DNA from: Hemerocallis citrina
Taxonomy: Eukaryota > Streptophyta > Magnoliopsida > Asparagales > Asphodelaceae
Assembly (NCBI GenBank): GCA_017893485.1
Contig: CM030359.1
Span: 26,929,750-26,993,749, forward strand
DNA length: 64,000 nt
Direction: 5' to 3'
Positions 1 to 8,732 of this stretch are shown here, one piece after another. Numbering within the stretch: position 1 is the first letter of the stretch; every line of letters begins with the position of its first letter. The notes beneath the pieces were generated by a model. The model was not told the DNA's origin, did no database searches, and was given only the letters and a program-made list of their open reading frames with translations. A program made the translations under genes and the position numbers.

Positions 1-50
1 TATTCACCCCCCCTCTCTAGTGTTATTTTCCTTGCATACAGGATCCAACA
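1..50 (-). repeat. dispersed GGGGGGTGAATA-type repeat, end fragment
   Basis: On the minus strand this reads TGTTGGATCC, then AACACTAGAGGGGGGGTGAA. The AGGGGGGTGAATA block also occurs in degenerate form at about 63950-63970. It is a short fragment cut by the window edge. I recognise the motif as a common plant dispersed repeat but cannot assign its class. Confidence 0.35.
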
Positions 51-69
51 GTCCTCCCGCGGGAGCTAA

Positions 70-399
70 TCATCCTGCAAGTGTACTGTCCCTTCTCTTC
101 GGGCAATCTCGAACCATGTGATCACTTGCTCCGCACACAAAGCACAGATAGTTGGCTGTCCTGTAGTCCTTGCACAGGTGACTAACTTTGTGGCAATAAT
201 CACGGGTTTGGTCCTTCCTAAGAGCAATTGATGGGTAAGGTTGCGGTCTAGTCGTCGGGGCCTGAGGTGGACTCCGCATCGGTCCTTCTGATGGAGCTTG
301 CGCTCTAGCTGTCGGGGCCTGAGCTGGACTCGACAACGGTCCTCCTGATGGCCTCGGGGTCGTGGCGGGATGCATTGCTCGCTGGCCTACCTTCCTCAT
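70..399 (-). pseudogene. gag zinc-knuckle fragment of a Ty3-type retrotransposon
   Basis: The 109-residue open frame is Pro/Ala/Ser-rich over its first 55 residues. It ends in a clean CCHC zinc knuckle, CFVCGASDHMVRDC (C-x2-C-x4-H-x4-C), followed by PKR. This is the nucleic-acid-binding motif of retrotransposon Gag, and the proline-rich linker before it is usual in plant Ty3/gypsy Gag. No protease or polymerase follows before the window edge, so this is a fragment. It lies downstream, in the minus sense, of an LTR-like stretch at 401-936 that may belong to the same element. Confidence 0.7.
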
Positions 400-400
400 C

Positions 401-936
401 TTTTTGGTTTGAACCTGGATCCTAGCTGCATCGAGTACGCTAGCATAGGTGCGATAACACCTTCCTCATCTTTGTATAGTGGAAGTTGCAGTATTGGATC
501 TAGTTCGACCCTCAACCGAGGGACCCACTCGGGAGTAGCAGGAGTGAGGTGGGGACCGGGTGCTCAGCTCGGATCCAGCAGCTCGGCTCGGATTTGTGGG
601 CTCGGCTCGGTCCTGGGTACTTGCACACTGCCTAAAAACACCAGGAGAAATCCCGGCGATAGGCCCTCTGATGATCTAGTCAGTCACTGGAAAAGCAACA
701 GTAGCTAGGGTTCAGGGGGAGAAAGTTTGATTACCTTTTACAGTGAGGAGGGGGCCTGGTATTTATAGGCAGGGAAAACGGGTCTGAGACCCTGCTGGGC
801 CGGGTCAGACCCGTTTGCTCGTGGGTCTGACGTGGTAGAAGCCCATATGGCTTTGGGTTGATTTGATGATCACAGGAGTGCTTTTTTTGAGGGGATCCGG
901 TGGCCCAGGAGGGGCCACGTCATCTGTACCATATCA
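401..936 (-). mobile_element. putative LTR fragment of a Tat-type Ty3 element
   Basis: Read on the minus strand it opens with TGATATGG, the same start as the Retand-type LTRs at 48.0 and 61.4 kb. It carries a TATA box (CCTATAAATACC, about 757-768). Further down it has the block ATCGCCGGGATTTCTCCTGG, which resembles GTCGCCGGGATCCATCCTGG in the Retand LTR. I find no second LTR, no target duplication and no clear primer-binding site, so the inner limit is a guess. Confidence 0.5.
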
Positions 937-1099
937 GTGATATTTGTCTATCAAGTATGGCAAACGAAATCTAGACAACAGCAACCGTTGAATTTTGATC
1001 AAAATCCAATAACTGATATTTCCTCTTGAGATTAAATCTAGATCTATGGCGGGCGAGCACATTTACTACATAAATGTATTTCAAATTAAACGCAACTAA

Positions 1100-1590
1100 C
1101 TAGTATCTCTGCACGTGCGATGCACGTTCTAATTAATTTTTTTTAGTAAATAATAAGACGTAATCTGATCTCGAACCTGAGACCCCCCCTTTACTCAATA
1201 CATACTCTTTACAAATTACCTCTAGTGGCACAAATTTTTATTTTATATGAGTGATACTTTTGTAAATAATTATGTCGTAAATAAATTTAAACTTTGAGGG
1301 TATTATGGTAACTAACAACAGTTGAGTAAATGAATGGTTAATATAACTCCCACTTTAAAATGAATGGTTGAGATTAGATGATTGATTGTCTACAATTGAC
1401 AACCCCAACTCTTCCATTATAGTATTAGTTATGTAGTAAATAAATTTGAATTTTGAGAGTATTATGGTAACTAACAACAGTTGAGTAAATGAGTGGTTAA
1501 TACAACTCTCACTTAAAAATGAATTTTTCAGATTAGATGGTTGAATTTCTACACATGACAACCCAAACTCTCCCATTATAGTATTAGAAA
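1100..1590 (-). mobile_element. small non-autonomous Helitron (A)
   Basis: The minus-strand 3' end has the hairpin CGTGCATCGCACG, then TGCAGAGATA and the terminal CTAG next to a T (1100-1103). The 5' end, near 1588, reads TCTAATACTATAATGGGAGAG. Inside, a block of about 200 bp (TAGTAAATAAATTTGAA... AACAACAGTTGAGTAAATGA) is repeated twice in tandem. These are the hallmarks of Helitrons: TC start, hairpin plus CTRR end, and insertion between A and T with no target duplication. No Rep/helicase is present. Confidence 0.65.
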
Positions 1591-1606
1591 TTAAATTAGT
1601 ATTTCA

Positions 1607-1877
1607 TCTCTAATATTATAATGGGAAACGGCCTTAGTATCATTTGTCAATCTACAACCCATGTGACGCACGTACATAACTAATATGAAGGAAGTTTCAG
1701 GTTCGAGTCCTCACTACGTCAGAGTTTTTATATTTTAAAAAAATTTATTAAGACGTGCATTGTCCGTGCATAACTAATATAAAAGAGGTTTCAGGTTCGA
1801 GGTCAGACTACGTCGAAATTTTTACTGTAAAAAATATATATTTTATTAAGACATGCATCGCATGTGTAAATTACTAG
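1607..1877 (+). mobile_element. small non-autonomous Helitron (B)
   Basis: It starts TCTCTAATATTATAATGGGA after an A (1606). It ends with the hairpin CATGCATCGCATG, then TGTAAATTACTAG before a T (1878), so both Helitron ends and the A|T target are exact. The 3' part is duplicated: two units each hold a hairpin-like CGTGCAT stretch and a TTTCAGGTTCGAG motif. It lies head to head with Helitron A. Confidence 0.7.
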
Positions 1878-2598
1878 TACTTAAGAATATCACATATTAA
1901 TATAAAGGGTGTTTTGTTCCACATGGCTCAATAACAAATGTGGAAATTTCATATACTTCACTCACAAATTGATATTTCCATATAACTCACTCAAATGTTA
2001 GCCAATACCACAAAAATTATTTTGGTTTGATATTGTCACTCTACGTATGTTAAATCTTATCTTGAGTTTGAAAATAACTATTTTGTCATCCTTTTAGGGG
2101 CGCTTGGTACGCGGATTGGAGAATTCCCAGGAATTGGTGGATTCCCAGGAATATGAGGGTGGGAATGAAGATTCCTGGGAATGTTGCAATACTGTGTTTG
2201 GTATACGACATTACATGCCTGGGAATACTTTATTATCGTGTTTGGTATAGAACAATTCGTTCCCATCAATCCATCTCTATAGTAGACATTACCGAAAATA
2301 CCCTTATATTCAACCTGGTAGAATGCCACTGAACTCGGTTGAACCATAAGAAAAACCGGACCGGCCAGCTTTTCGGTTTGGTTCGTTTTTTACAACAATG
2401 GTATCATCATGCTAGTTACAAACTAGAGTCTGTTTTCCCACTTAAGAACATAGAACCCCTACATTTTATTTACAAATCATGTAACTCCATTCCTAAGACA
2501 AATTAATACCACAAATTTTAAAATGGCTCAAATCACAAAATGTATAGCAAAAAAAAAAATTAAAAAAAAATTATAATATATAATTACACCTCCATTTC

Positions 2599-3492
2599 CT
2601 ACCCATCTTCTGCCTGCATCAATGGTGGAAGTGGTGGGTTCATTGCATACACTCTCGAATACGTCAACGCTCTTCCAAAACTCGTCGGAACTTCCAAACT
2701 TTTCCTGTCCTTCACTTCATTCAAATCTTCAAAATTTGGCAGGCAAGAATAACTCTGATTTGCCCTCTCTTCCCTTGGCAATGAAACCAAAATAATCCTC
2801 CCTTCCTCATCCGTAACTTGCGTATAAAACCCGTCTTCCTCAACATCGTAAAAATTTGCTGTTCGAACCTCCTGAGCTAAAGAACAACACCAACAAAACA
2901 CCCAGTGCGCAAAATCCGTCGCTAACGGAGACCCACAACAACTAGAATTTCCTGGAAGTTTGAATTTTCGCCTCATTTCGGACCTCCAGTACCCAGCATA
3001 TAACAATCCCATCACACAACCAATACCTCCACTGATTGCTATTATGAGCCTAATCGCATCATCCTCGATATTTAAAGCCGATATGCTAAAAATAAAGAAG
3101 GGGGCAATGCAAAGTACCACAAAAGTGACAATGTGCACGTACATGTTGCCGAAACCAAGCCGTTCTGCGTTCCATCCAAATACACAGACGGTACAGAAGC
3201 AAGAAAGGCAGGCAACAGTCGTGTCATCCCAGCAATCGAATAATCCTCCGATCCACTGGGGACTTGTGACAACAACCTTCCGATGGTAAATTTCTATGTC
3301 AGCTTCAGTTGACTGATTCTGATACTCTTCTGCACCATTTTGAGGCTCATTGCCAATCTTTTTGCTTAAAGGGCCAAAGAAAGTGTACACAGCCGTGATA
3401 ATTGGGGATGCAATTCCGATCCCTGTGGTAAGATCCACGGGCAAATCAGGCCGGTCATGTCTTGACCAACCCCGGTAAAGTGAGCAATACAC
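2599..3492 (-). CDS. PLAC8-family cysteine-rich membrane protein, captured copy
   Basis: The uninterrupted frame of about 297 residues has the PLAC8 layout. A tract beginning LFDCWDDTTVACLSCFC is followed by FGWNAERLGFGNMYVHI and a first hydrophobic segment (about residues 118-140). A second hydrophobic stretch (about 147-167) holds a GGIGCVMGLLYAGY run. Then come CCGSPLATDFAHWVFCWC and SLAQEVRTANFYD, the conserved second cysteine block. PLAC8 proteins are small membrane proteins linked in plants to organ size and metal or calcium handling; the role of this one is unknown. The frame is open back to about 3555 but has no ATG before GNMYV, and a TAA lies just upstream, so the natural start is missing or supplied by an exon I cannot place. 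It lies 163 bp downstream of the CAD exon inside the Harbinger-type element. Confidence 0.75.
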   Translation of the reverse strand: MYCSLYRGWSRHDRPDLPVDLTTGIGIASPIITAVYTFFGPLSKKIGNEPQNGAEEYQNQSTEADIEIYHRKVVVTSPQWIGGLFDCWDDTTVACLSCFCTVCVFGWNAERLGFGNMYVHIVTFVVLCIAPFFIFSISALNIEDDAIRLIIAISGGIGCVMGLLYAGYWRSEMRRKFKLPGNSSCCGSPLATDFAHWVFCWCCSLAQEVRTANFYDVEEDGFYTQVTDEEGRIILVSLPREERANQSYSCLPNFEDLNEVKDRKSLEVPTSFGRALTYSRVYAMNPPLPPLMQAEDG

Positions 3493-3654
3493 ATATTGGG
3501 AGACACAGGTAAGATGAAGGAGAAAAACTATAGTTGACTTTTTGTGTTTTTCATCTTAACCCAATCTACTCCATAAAAATCCAATCTTTATGGTTTTATT
3601 GCTAGAAAAGGAAGCTCCTGAAATGGCGGGAAAAAGGATCGATCAGAAAGATAC

Positions 3655-3758
3655 CTTCTTGAGAAAGTGAAGGGGGCGAGCACGTCGGAGTTGTCCTGCG
3701 CCGCCCATCCGAACGCCTTGCGCGGGTGCTCCCTTGCCGGCAATGATGATGACGTCAT
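3655..3758 (-). pseudogene. exon 1 of a cinnamyl alcohol dehydrogenase (CAD), captured fragment
   Basis: From the ATG at 3758-3756 the frame gives 34 residues including REHPRKAFGWAAQDNSDVLA and then PFTFSRR. This is the conserved N-terminus of plant CADs, the zinc enzymes that reduce cinnamaldehydes to monolignols. The exon stops at AAG|GTATCTTTC, a good 5' splice donor (donor G at 3654), in phase 2. The rest of CAD, including the zinc and NADP sites, is absent and PLAC8 sequence follows instead. It has its own TATA box and leader upstream, so it looks like a captured CAD promoter plus first exon. Confidence 0.75.
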
Positions 3759-3853
3759 TATCGGCGATGAAAGAGAAACTGTACTGAGGGTTTGTGTGAG
3801 AGAGAGTGAGTGAGGAATTTGTATGTGTTTGATTTTTGAGTGAGTGAATTTGT

Positions 3854-3867
3854 ATTATTTATAGACA
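3854..3867 (-). promoter_or_regulatory. TATA box of the captured CAD promoter
   Basis: On the minus strand CTATAAATAATAC lies about 100 bp upstream of the CAD ATG. A CT/CA-rich leader (CACTCTCTCTCACAC) lies between them. The spacing suits a plant core promoter. Whether it is active inside the element is unknown. Confidence 0.5.
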
Positions 3868-4250
3868 GATAGAGATGGAGGAAGCGCGAGGGCGATGAAT
3901 GCTGACGTGGAGATGCAGATCGACGAACAGGGAGGTCGCCGAAAACGGCCAGAGGAAGGTGGGGAAGAAGAGCCAGAAATTGGTTGGAGGGAACAAGAGC
4001 GGTTATATGATAAGCCAGAAATCTGGAGGGGTGTTTTGGGTATGCAATAATCTCACTCACATTTTATGTGGAGGAATCCACAAATCCCACCCTTTTCAAG
4101 GAGAATGTTTATCCTTCCAAACTAATTATTTTGATAACCCTGGGAATTTAAGATTATTTACAAAACTATACCTATGTCTTACCAAACCAGGTAATCAAGA
4201 GGGTAATCATAGATTTCCTTATACATTACCGCGTACCAAATGCCCCCCTT

Positions 4251-4310
4251 AGGGTTTGGGTTAGGGGGTTGGGGGTTAGGTTAGGGTTAGGGTTAGTGTT
4301 AGGGCTAGGT
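4251..4310 (+). repeat. short TTAGGG-like degenerate repeat
   Basis: GGGTTAGG units in imperfect tandem lie between the Harbinger-type element and the palindrome-rich MITE. The complementary CCCTAA form occurs at 4989-5016 on the other side of that MITE. Its unit is TTAGGG-like rather than the usual plant TTTAGGG, and it is too short and degenerate to be called telomeric. Confidence 0.5.
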
Positions 4311-4312
4311 TA

Positions 4313-4987
4313 GAGCATCCACTGTCGTTTGCTAAAAACTCAAAAATTGGCAATCGATTTAGAAATATGCCTCACAGTCGTTTGCTAAAAACCCATAATT
4401 TAGGATAGAAATGAACAGTAGCCTGCTAAACTTAGCAGAGCCTTTAGACAATTGTTAAATGTAAAAGACGGACGATGTTCATCCGTTTGACGAAAGGGAG
4501 GGATGAAGATATACCATCTAATTAAATAAAAATAAACAAAAGATGAGAGACGGATGAAGATCTTCCGTCTCTCATTGATTTATATATATATTTTAAAATC
4601 ACTTAAAACACGCCAGACGGATGAAGGTGTTCCGTTTGGTGTGTTTTTTTATTTTTAATTATTTTTTTTTGAACCAAAAAAAAAAATCCAAAAAACACCC
4701 GTTTGGTGTGTGTGTGTGTGTGTGTGTGTTTTTTTTAATTTTTTTAAAATTTTATTTTAACCACAAAAAAAAACCAAAAAAAAACCCCAGACGAATGAAC
4801 ATCATCCGTTTGGTGTGTTGTTTGACTTTTTTTGATTTTTTTTTACTGAATACAAAAAAAAAAAAAGACGGAAGATGATCATCCGTTGCTTCTATTTTTA
4901 GACTTTGACGACTGTACCGTGGTCCTTCTATTGCTATTTCTAAATGCTATATATAGTAATTGACATAGGAAACGATAGTGGATGCTC
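4313..4987. mobile_element. Tourist-like MITE with five internal palindromes
   Basis: The inverted ends GAGCATCCACTGTCGTTT (4313) and GAGCATCCACTATCGTTT (inverted, ending 4987) are flanked by TTA (4310-4312 and 4988-4990), as in PIF/Harbinger MITEs. Inside, the motif GACGGATGAA-N-ATCATCCGT recurs as an imperfect palindrome at about 4467, 4550, 4615, 4788 and 4867. The palindromes are separated by A/T-rich runs and a (GT)n tract. No coding sequence is present. Confidence 0.7.
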
Positions 4988-5016
4988 TTACCCTAACCCT
5001 AACCCTAGCCCTAGAT
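4988..5016 (-). repeat. CCCTAA-like degenerate repeat
   Basis: ACCCTAACCCTAACCCTAGC is the inverted counterpart of the TTAGGG-like stretch at 4251-4310, consistent with both being parts of the long inverted arms. Confidence 0.5.
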
Positions 5017-5296
5017 TTTAAAAGGATGGCAAAATAGTCATTATCAAACTCAATGTAAGATTTAACTTAAGTGGAGTGACAATAGCCCTAACCCTAAAAG
5101 AAGGGCAAAATAGTCTTTTTTCAAACTCAGGATAAGATTTAACATAAGTATAAACAATAATAAACAAAAATGTTTTTTTTTGTATTGGTCAATATTATGA
5201 GTGAATAACATGGAAATATCAATTTGTGGGTGAGGTATATGGAATTTCTACATTTGTTTGGAAAAAACCCAAAAATAAATGAAAATTATTAAAACC

Positions 5297-5300
5297 TTCC

Positions 5301-5326
<26 letters not shown>
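5297..5326. repeat. (AT)n microsatellite
   Basis: A run of alternating A and T followed by an A/T-rich stretch. Other (AT)n tracts lie at 41167-41193 and 51897-51932. Confidence 0.9.
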
Positions 5327-5332
<6 letters not shown>

Positions 5333-5547
5333 AAAATTTTGAAGAAAATGTGGAGTCTGGCTACCCTATTTCTTTAATAAGTGATTAATAAAACGAAACT
5401 CAGGGTACTGAGCTTACAACAGAATCCTAGAAATAAAACATAAAAACATACTCCACCCCTAACATGGGGGGTGGGAAAAAAGACAGAACATAAGGTAGCC
5501 ACAACGTAATACATCATTCCTCCCAACAAACCCTGGGGTGGTGTGTA

Positions 5548-5665
5548 TCACTGTCCATCATAGCTCGTGCTGGCTCTCAGTTCAATCGTTGGGCTGATCT
5601 CAATCTCCTCATCATCAAACTCCTGTACCTGGAATACAGTCGCATTCCTGTCCCTGGAACCTGCT
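5548..5665 (-). pseudogene. possible last exon of an unidentified gene
   Basis: On the minus strand the frame reads RDRNATVFQVQEFDDEEIEI and then SPTIELRASTSYDGQ before TGA at 5548. The start lies near a possible splice acceptor, GCAGCAG|GTTCC. The acidic DDEEIEI run and codon-like composition look protein coding. I do not recognise the family and find no other exon, because a Helitron lies just upstream (5724). It may be a leftover 3' exon or a transposon gene end. Confidence 0.3.
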
Positions 5666-5723
5666 GCTGCCACATTAGCCCAAAATGAAATTAGATGCAT
5701 TATATGATTCAGATTGCCAGAAA

Positions 5724-6144
5724 TCTATATAATAAAACACAAAGAAAGCTATCAAGTGGCTCTCCTTCAATCCTCCCAAAAATTAAAGGTCCAGATCTAA
5801 CTTCACAAAACATATTTTCCCCCCAAAAGTTTTCCCCCAAAACTCAAATTCAAATTCCCACCCAAAACAACTCCTATATTTATTTAATTATTTTTTTTTT
5901 CTCTCTCTCCCTCCCTCTTCTAGTCAAAAAATTAAATTTTTTTTTTAAAAAAAATAAAAAATTAAAAAAATTTAAAAATTTAAAAACTCTAAAAATAATT
6001 CAAAAAAAATTATATAATATGTTTTTTTACTCTATGTTTGCTACTTCAATTAATTTGCTGGACATTCAAAACTATTTTATATGATCAAACAAGGTGCATC
6101 GTTCCGAAGACGTGCCATAGGCACGTGTCAACGGGCAAACTTAG
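5724..6144 (+). mobile_element. non-autonomous Helitron
   Basis: It starts TCTATATAATAAAACACAAA after an A. It ends with the strong hairpin GACGTGCC-ATA-GGCACGTGTC, then a short spacer and CTTAG before a T. The start is the common plant Helitron 5' end, and the hairpin near the 3' end fits. The interior is A/T-rich with a CT-rich run and no gene. It differs in its terminal sequences from Helitrons A-E, so it is a separate family. Confidence 0.65.
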
Positions 6145-6439
6145 TACTATTACAAGTTCCACGAAAGTATAAATTATTTCTGTCTAACCAGAGAATTCAG
6201 GTCATTGCGGCAATTGCGATATACCACGCCTCTCTCATAGCACATCTCTCCGTCGCGAACTTGAAAACCTTCCAATTTTCTACATATCTTGAACATGATA
6301 TACTAAAATACGCGCACCACATGTGCAAAATAGAAACTAATGCTTAACGGGCCGGATCCCGATTCCTGATAGGCTTATCGAATCCTAATACTCCAATGTA
6401 TTCTTACAAAAAATACGTACATTTCCCGATCTAGTAATA

Positions 6440-6502
6440 AATCCCTTCGCTACATCTCTCTCTCTCTCTAAAAACAAATCCCTTTCTCTCTCCAGAAGCC
6501 AG
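6440..6502 (+). other. 5' untranslated exon 1 of the DCD gene
   Basis: The CT-rich leader CTACATCTCTCTCTCTCTC... CTCCAGAAGCCAG ends at a clean donor, AG|GTATGTTCC (6502/6503). The first intron then runs to the acceptor TTCATTGTAG at 8230. The transcription start is inferred, and no clear TATA box is seen. Confidence 0.55.
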
Positions 6503-8230
6503 GTATGTTCCAAATCTAGGGTTTCCCAAAACCCCAACTTGGGATTTTCAATTTAGGGTTTTGACCTGTATGATCTAATTCTTGATTCAATTTCCTACAT
6601 AAATTTCTGTGAATCTGAATTGGTCGATTTGATAGAATCATGTTAGGGTTTTCCATTTTCCTACTGTATTGTCTAAATTTTAGTTTGTTTGATGTAATCT
6701 AGATGTGTAATTGGTTATGTTAAGTGCAATGTTCTAATATGTATAACAATCTTGATTCATTGAATATATTTTAGGGGTTTTAAAGGGGAATTCATCCCTA
6801 TATATGATAAAACCCTAAATTGAAAGTTAGAACCACTGATAAACTAGAATTTAGATAAACCCCGAAACCTAACGAACTAACTGAGTTGTGAGACAGTTCT
6901 CACAACCCCTGTTTCGAACACTCATTTGGTTCAAGAGCTAATTCTCGAAAAGGGGTTACTCACGGGCTAAGACATTGTCGCCACGTTAGGACATTATCGA
7001 TAGAGTGGAGCTGATGCGCCCTTTGGGCTATGGGATTATGGTGGTATGTTATGGTCTGAAAGGTCAGTAGGGATTGAAGGTCAAGTTTCCAATAGTCCTA
7101 GGGATTCTGGAGTCTTAGTTAGTTTTGTCAACAGGGCATTAATAAGGATTTTGTAGTGTAGTTTATAGTTATTTTGGACTGAGGAAGCTTTTAGGGTGGC
7201 CGTTTGATGTATATATGAATGACAATGATGAACGGAAAATCTGGAACGTGCTTCTTGTCCTATCAATGTAAGAAAACTTCAAAATGGACATTTTGTTACT
7301 TATCACAATGAGTGCTTTGAACAGTTTTTTTTGTATCTGATACTCTGCCTTGTTTATTATTGGTGGTTCAGAAGAATTTCTTACCGAAAACACCTATCCC
7401 TGTGTCATCTGTGAAACAGAACGCACTTTTAGAATGTGTTCCATTAGTAATTTGGATAGGTCAAATGAACTTTTGTTACTTTCTGAATCTTTAACAATTC
7501 TTTTAATGTGTAAATTTTTTACTTGTATTGCATTTATAGTGATTTTTAATACAGCAAATCATTATCATGGAAGTAGCTACCAATAATCGAAGTTGACTTA
7601 TTATTCCCAAGAGAATTGAATCATGTTATATAATCAATTTATAGCGATAAAAATGTACTTATATATGTCCACTTCCATTGTAACCCAATAAAAAGTTAGT
7701 CTATATTCTATATTCTCTTTTTGATCAAGTGACGTGAAGAAGCATACCCTAAATGTTCCCTGTTTTAGGATAGGGAGCGACTAGCGATCCATGTTCCCAT
7801 TTTTGTTGCACATACCAAAGTGATCATCGTTGTTGGTAACCTTGGTTCAGAATATGACCTCAGATACTGACATCATAAAATTTGGGTGCATTTTTTATGA
7901 TGCTGTATTAAAAAGATTATATGGGAATATTTATGTGTTCTCTGTGCATTCTCATCTTTTCCTTACTATTTTGAATGTTTACTTTTAGACATATATTGGC
8001 CAGTCATGTTGCTATAATGTGTCTGAAGTCTCTCCCAGATCATGAAGATGCATTGTCTGTTTAAAATATATCTCTGCAGCTTCGACTTTATATCATTGAT
8101 ATGCGCATTCTGAACAATCAATCTATGGACGCCCCTGTTCCTTTTTTCAATGACTGATTTGATCTCCAAATGATCTTAAAATTTGATTATAGTTGTTTAA
8201 GTTTAACATTTTTTCATATTGTTCATTGTA
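6503..8230 (+). other. intron 1 of the DCD gene
   Basis: A 1.7 kb stretch with no coding sequence that I can support. It begins GTATGT and ends TTGTAG. It holds only short open frames in A/T-rich sequence, and I recognise no mobile element in it. Confidence 0.55.
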
Positions 8231-8732
8231 GATAGGTCCTGCATCCAGAGGGTAGTTATCTGGGAGGATTGTACTATGGCCCAAGAAAAGGATAAGGTTC
8301 AAGCCGAAAACGTCGAAAAAAACACCATCTAAAAAAGAAACCCCAAAATCATTGAAGCCCGAACCTAAAATTGCAAAGAAACCGGATCAGAGCACTGCAA
8401 ATCCCGAAAAGACCAAAAATGTTGATAGAAGCCAAGAAAAGAGTACTTCCAGTAAAAAGGATCGTGATAAGGACCAACACATCGGAAGCAAAAGAGAGAG
8501 AATTGATGGAATGATATTCATGTGCAATTCTAAAACCATATCGGATTGCTTCAAGTACATGGTTATGGGCCTTCCCCATGGCAAGAAAGATATTGTGGCT
8601 ACCATCAAACCTGGCCTAAAGCTCTTCCTGTATGATTTCAAGGCAAAGCTTTTGCATGGGATTTACAAAGCGACGTCAGCGGGAGGGATGAAGCTCGAAC
8701 CTGCTGCATTCGATGGGGCCTACCCTGCACAG
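8231..8732 (+). other. DCD gene exon 2 (start region and first half of the DCD domain)
   Basis: It begins after the acceptor TTGTAG at 8230 and ends CCTGCACAG|GTTTG at 8732 in phase 0. The DCD frame is open from 8256 onward but has no ATG until 8511, inside GMIFM. This is why a one-base change upstream is the simplest reading. Confidence 0.8.

Larger units (their letters stand above)
2097..4248. mobile_element. PIF/Harbinger-type element carrying host gene sequence
   Basis: The ends are inverted repeats: GGGGCGCTTGGTACGCGG at 2097 and, inverted, GGGGGGCATTTGGTACGCGG ending at 4248. Both are flanked by the trinucleotide TTA (2094-2096 and 4249-4251), the PIF/Harbinger target. The subterminal regions on both sides carry recurring TTTGGTA and ATTCCCAGG motifs, as Tourist-like elements do. 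There is no transposase. The interior, on the minus strand, is a promoter and first exon of a CAD gene followed by a PLAC8-family frame. The element is therefore a gene-carrying (Pack-type) non-autonomous element. Confidence 0.7.
1905..5275. mobile_element. element with long (about 200 bp) inverted arms, containing nested elements
   Basis: The left arm, about 1912-2096, contains ACAAATTGATATTTCCATAT and CTTGAGTTTGAAAATAACTA. It reappears inverted at about 5020-5250, where it reads on the minus strand as ACAAATTGATATTTCCATGT and TGAGTTTGAAAAAAGACTAT. Part of the arm is present twice on the right (5020-5085 and 5090-5165). Two TTA-flanked elements sit between the arms. Long arms suggest a Mutator-like or foldback element. 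The outer limits and any target duplication are not clear. Confidence 0.55.

Noticed and set aside
1660..1830. tRNA genes
   Set aside because: Only the B-box-like GGTTCGAG is present. There is no A box and no cloverleaf; it is part of a Helitron end.
4251..5016. Interstitial telomere
   Set aside because: The repeats are short, degenerate, TTAGGG-like rather than TTTAGGG, and inverted on the two sides of a MITE.
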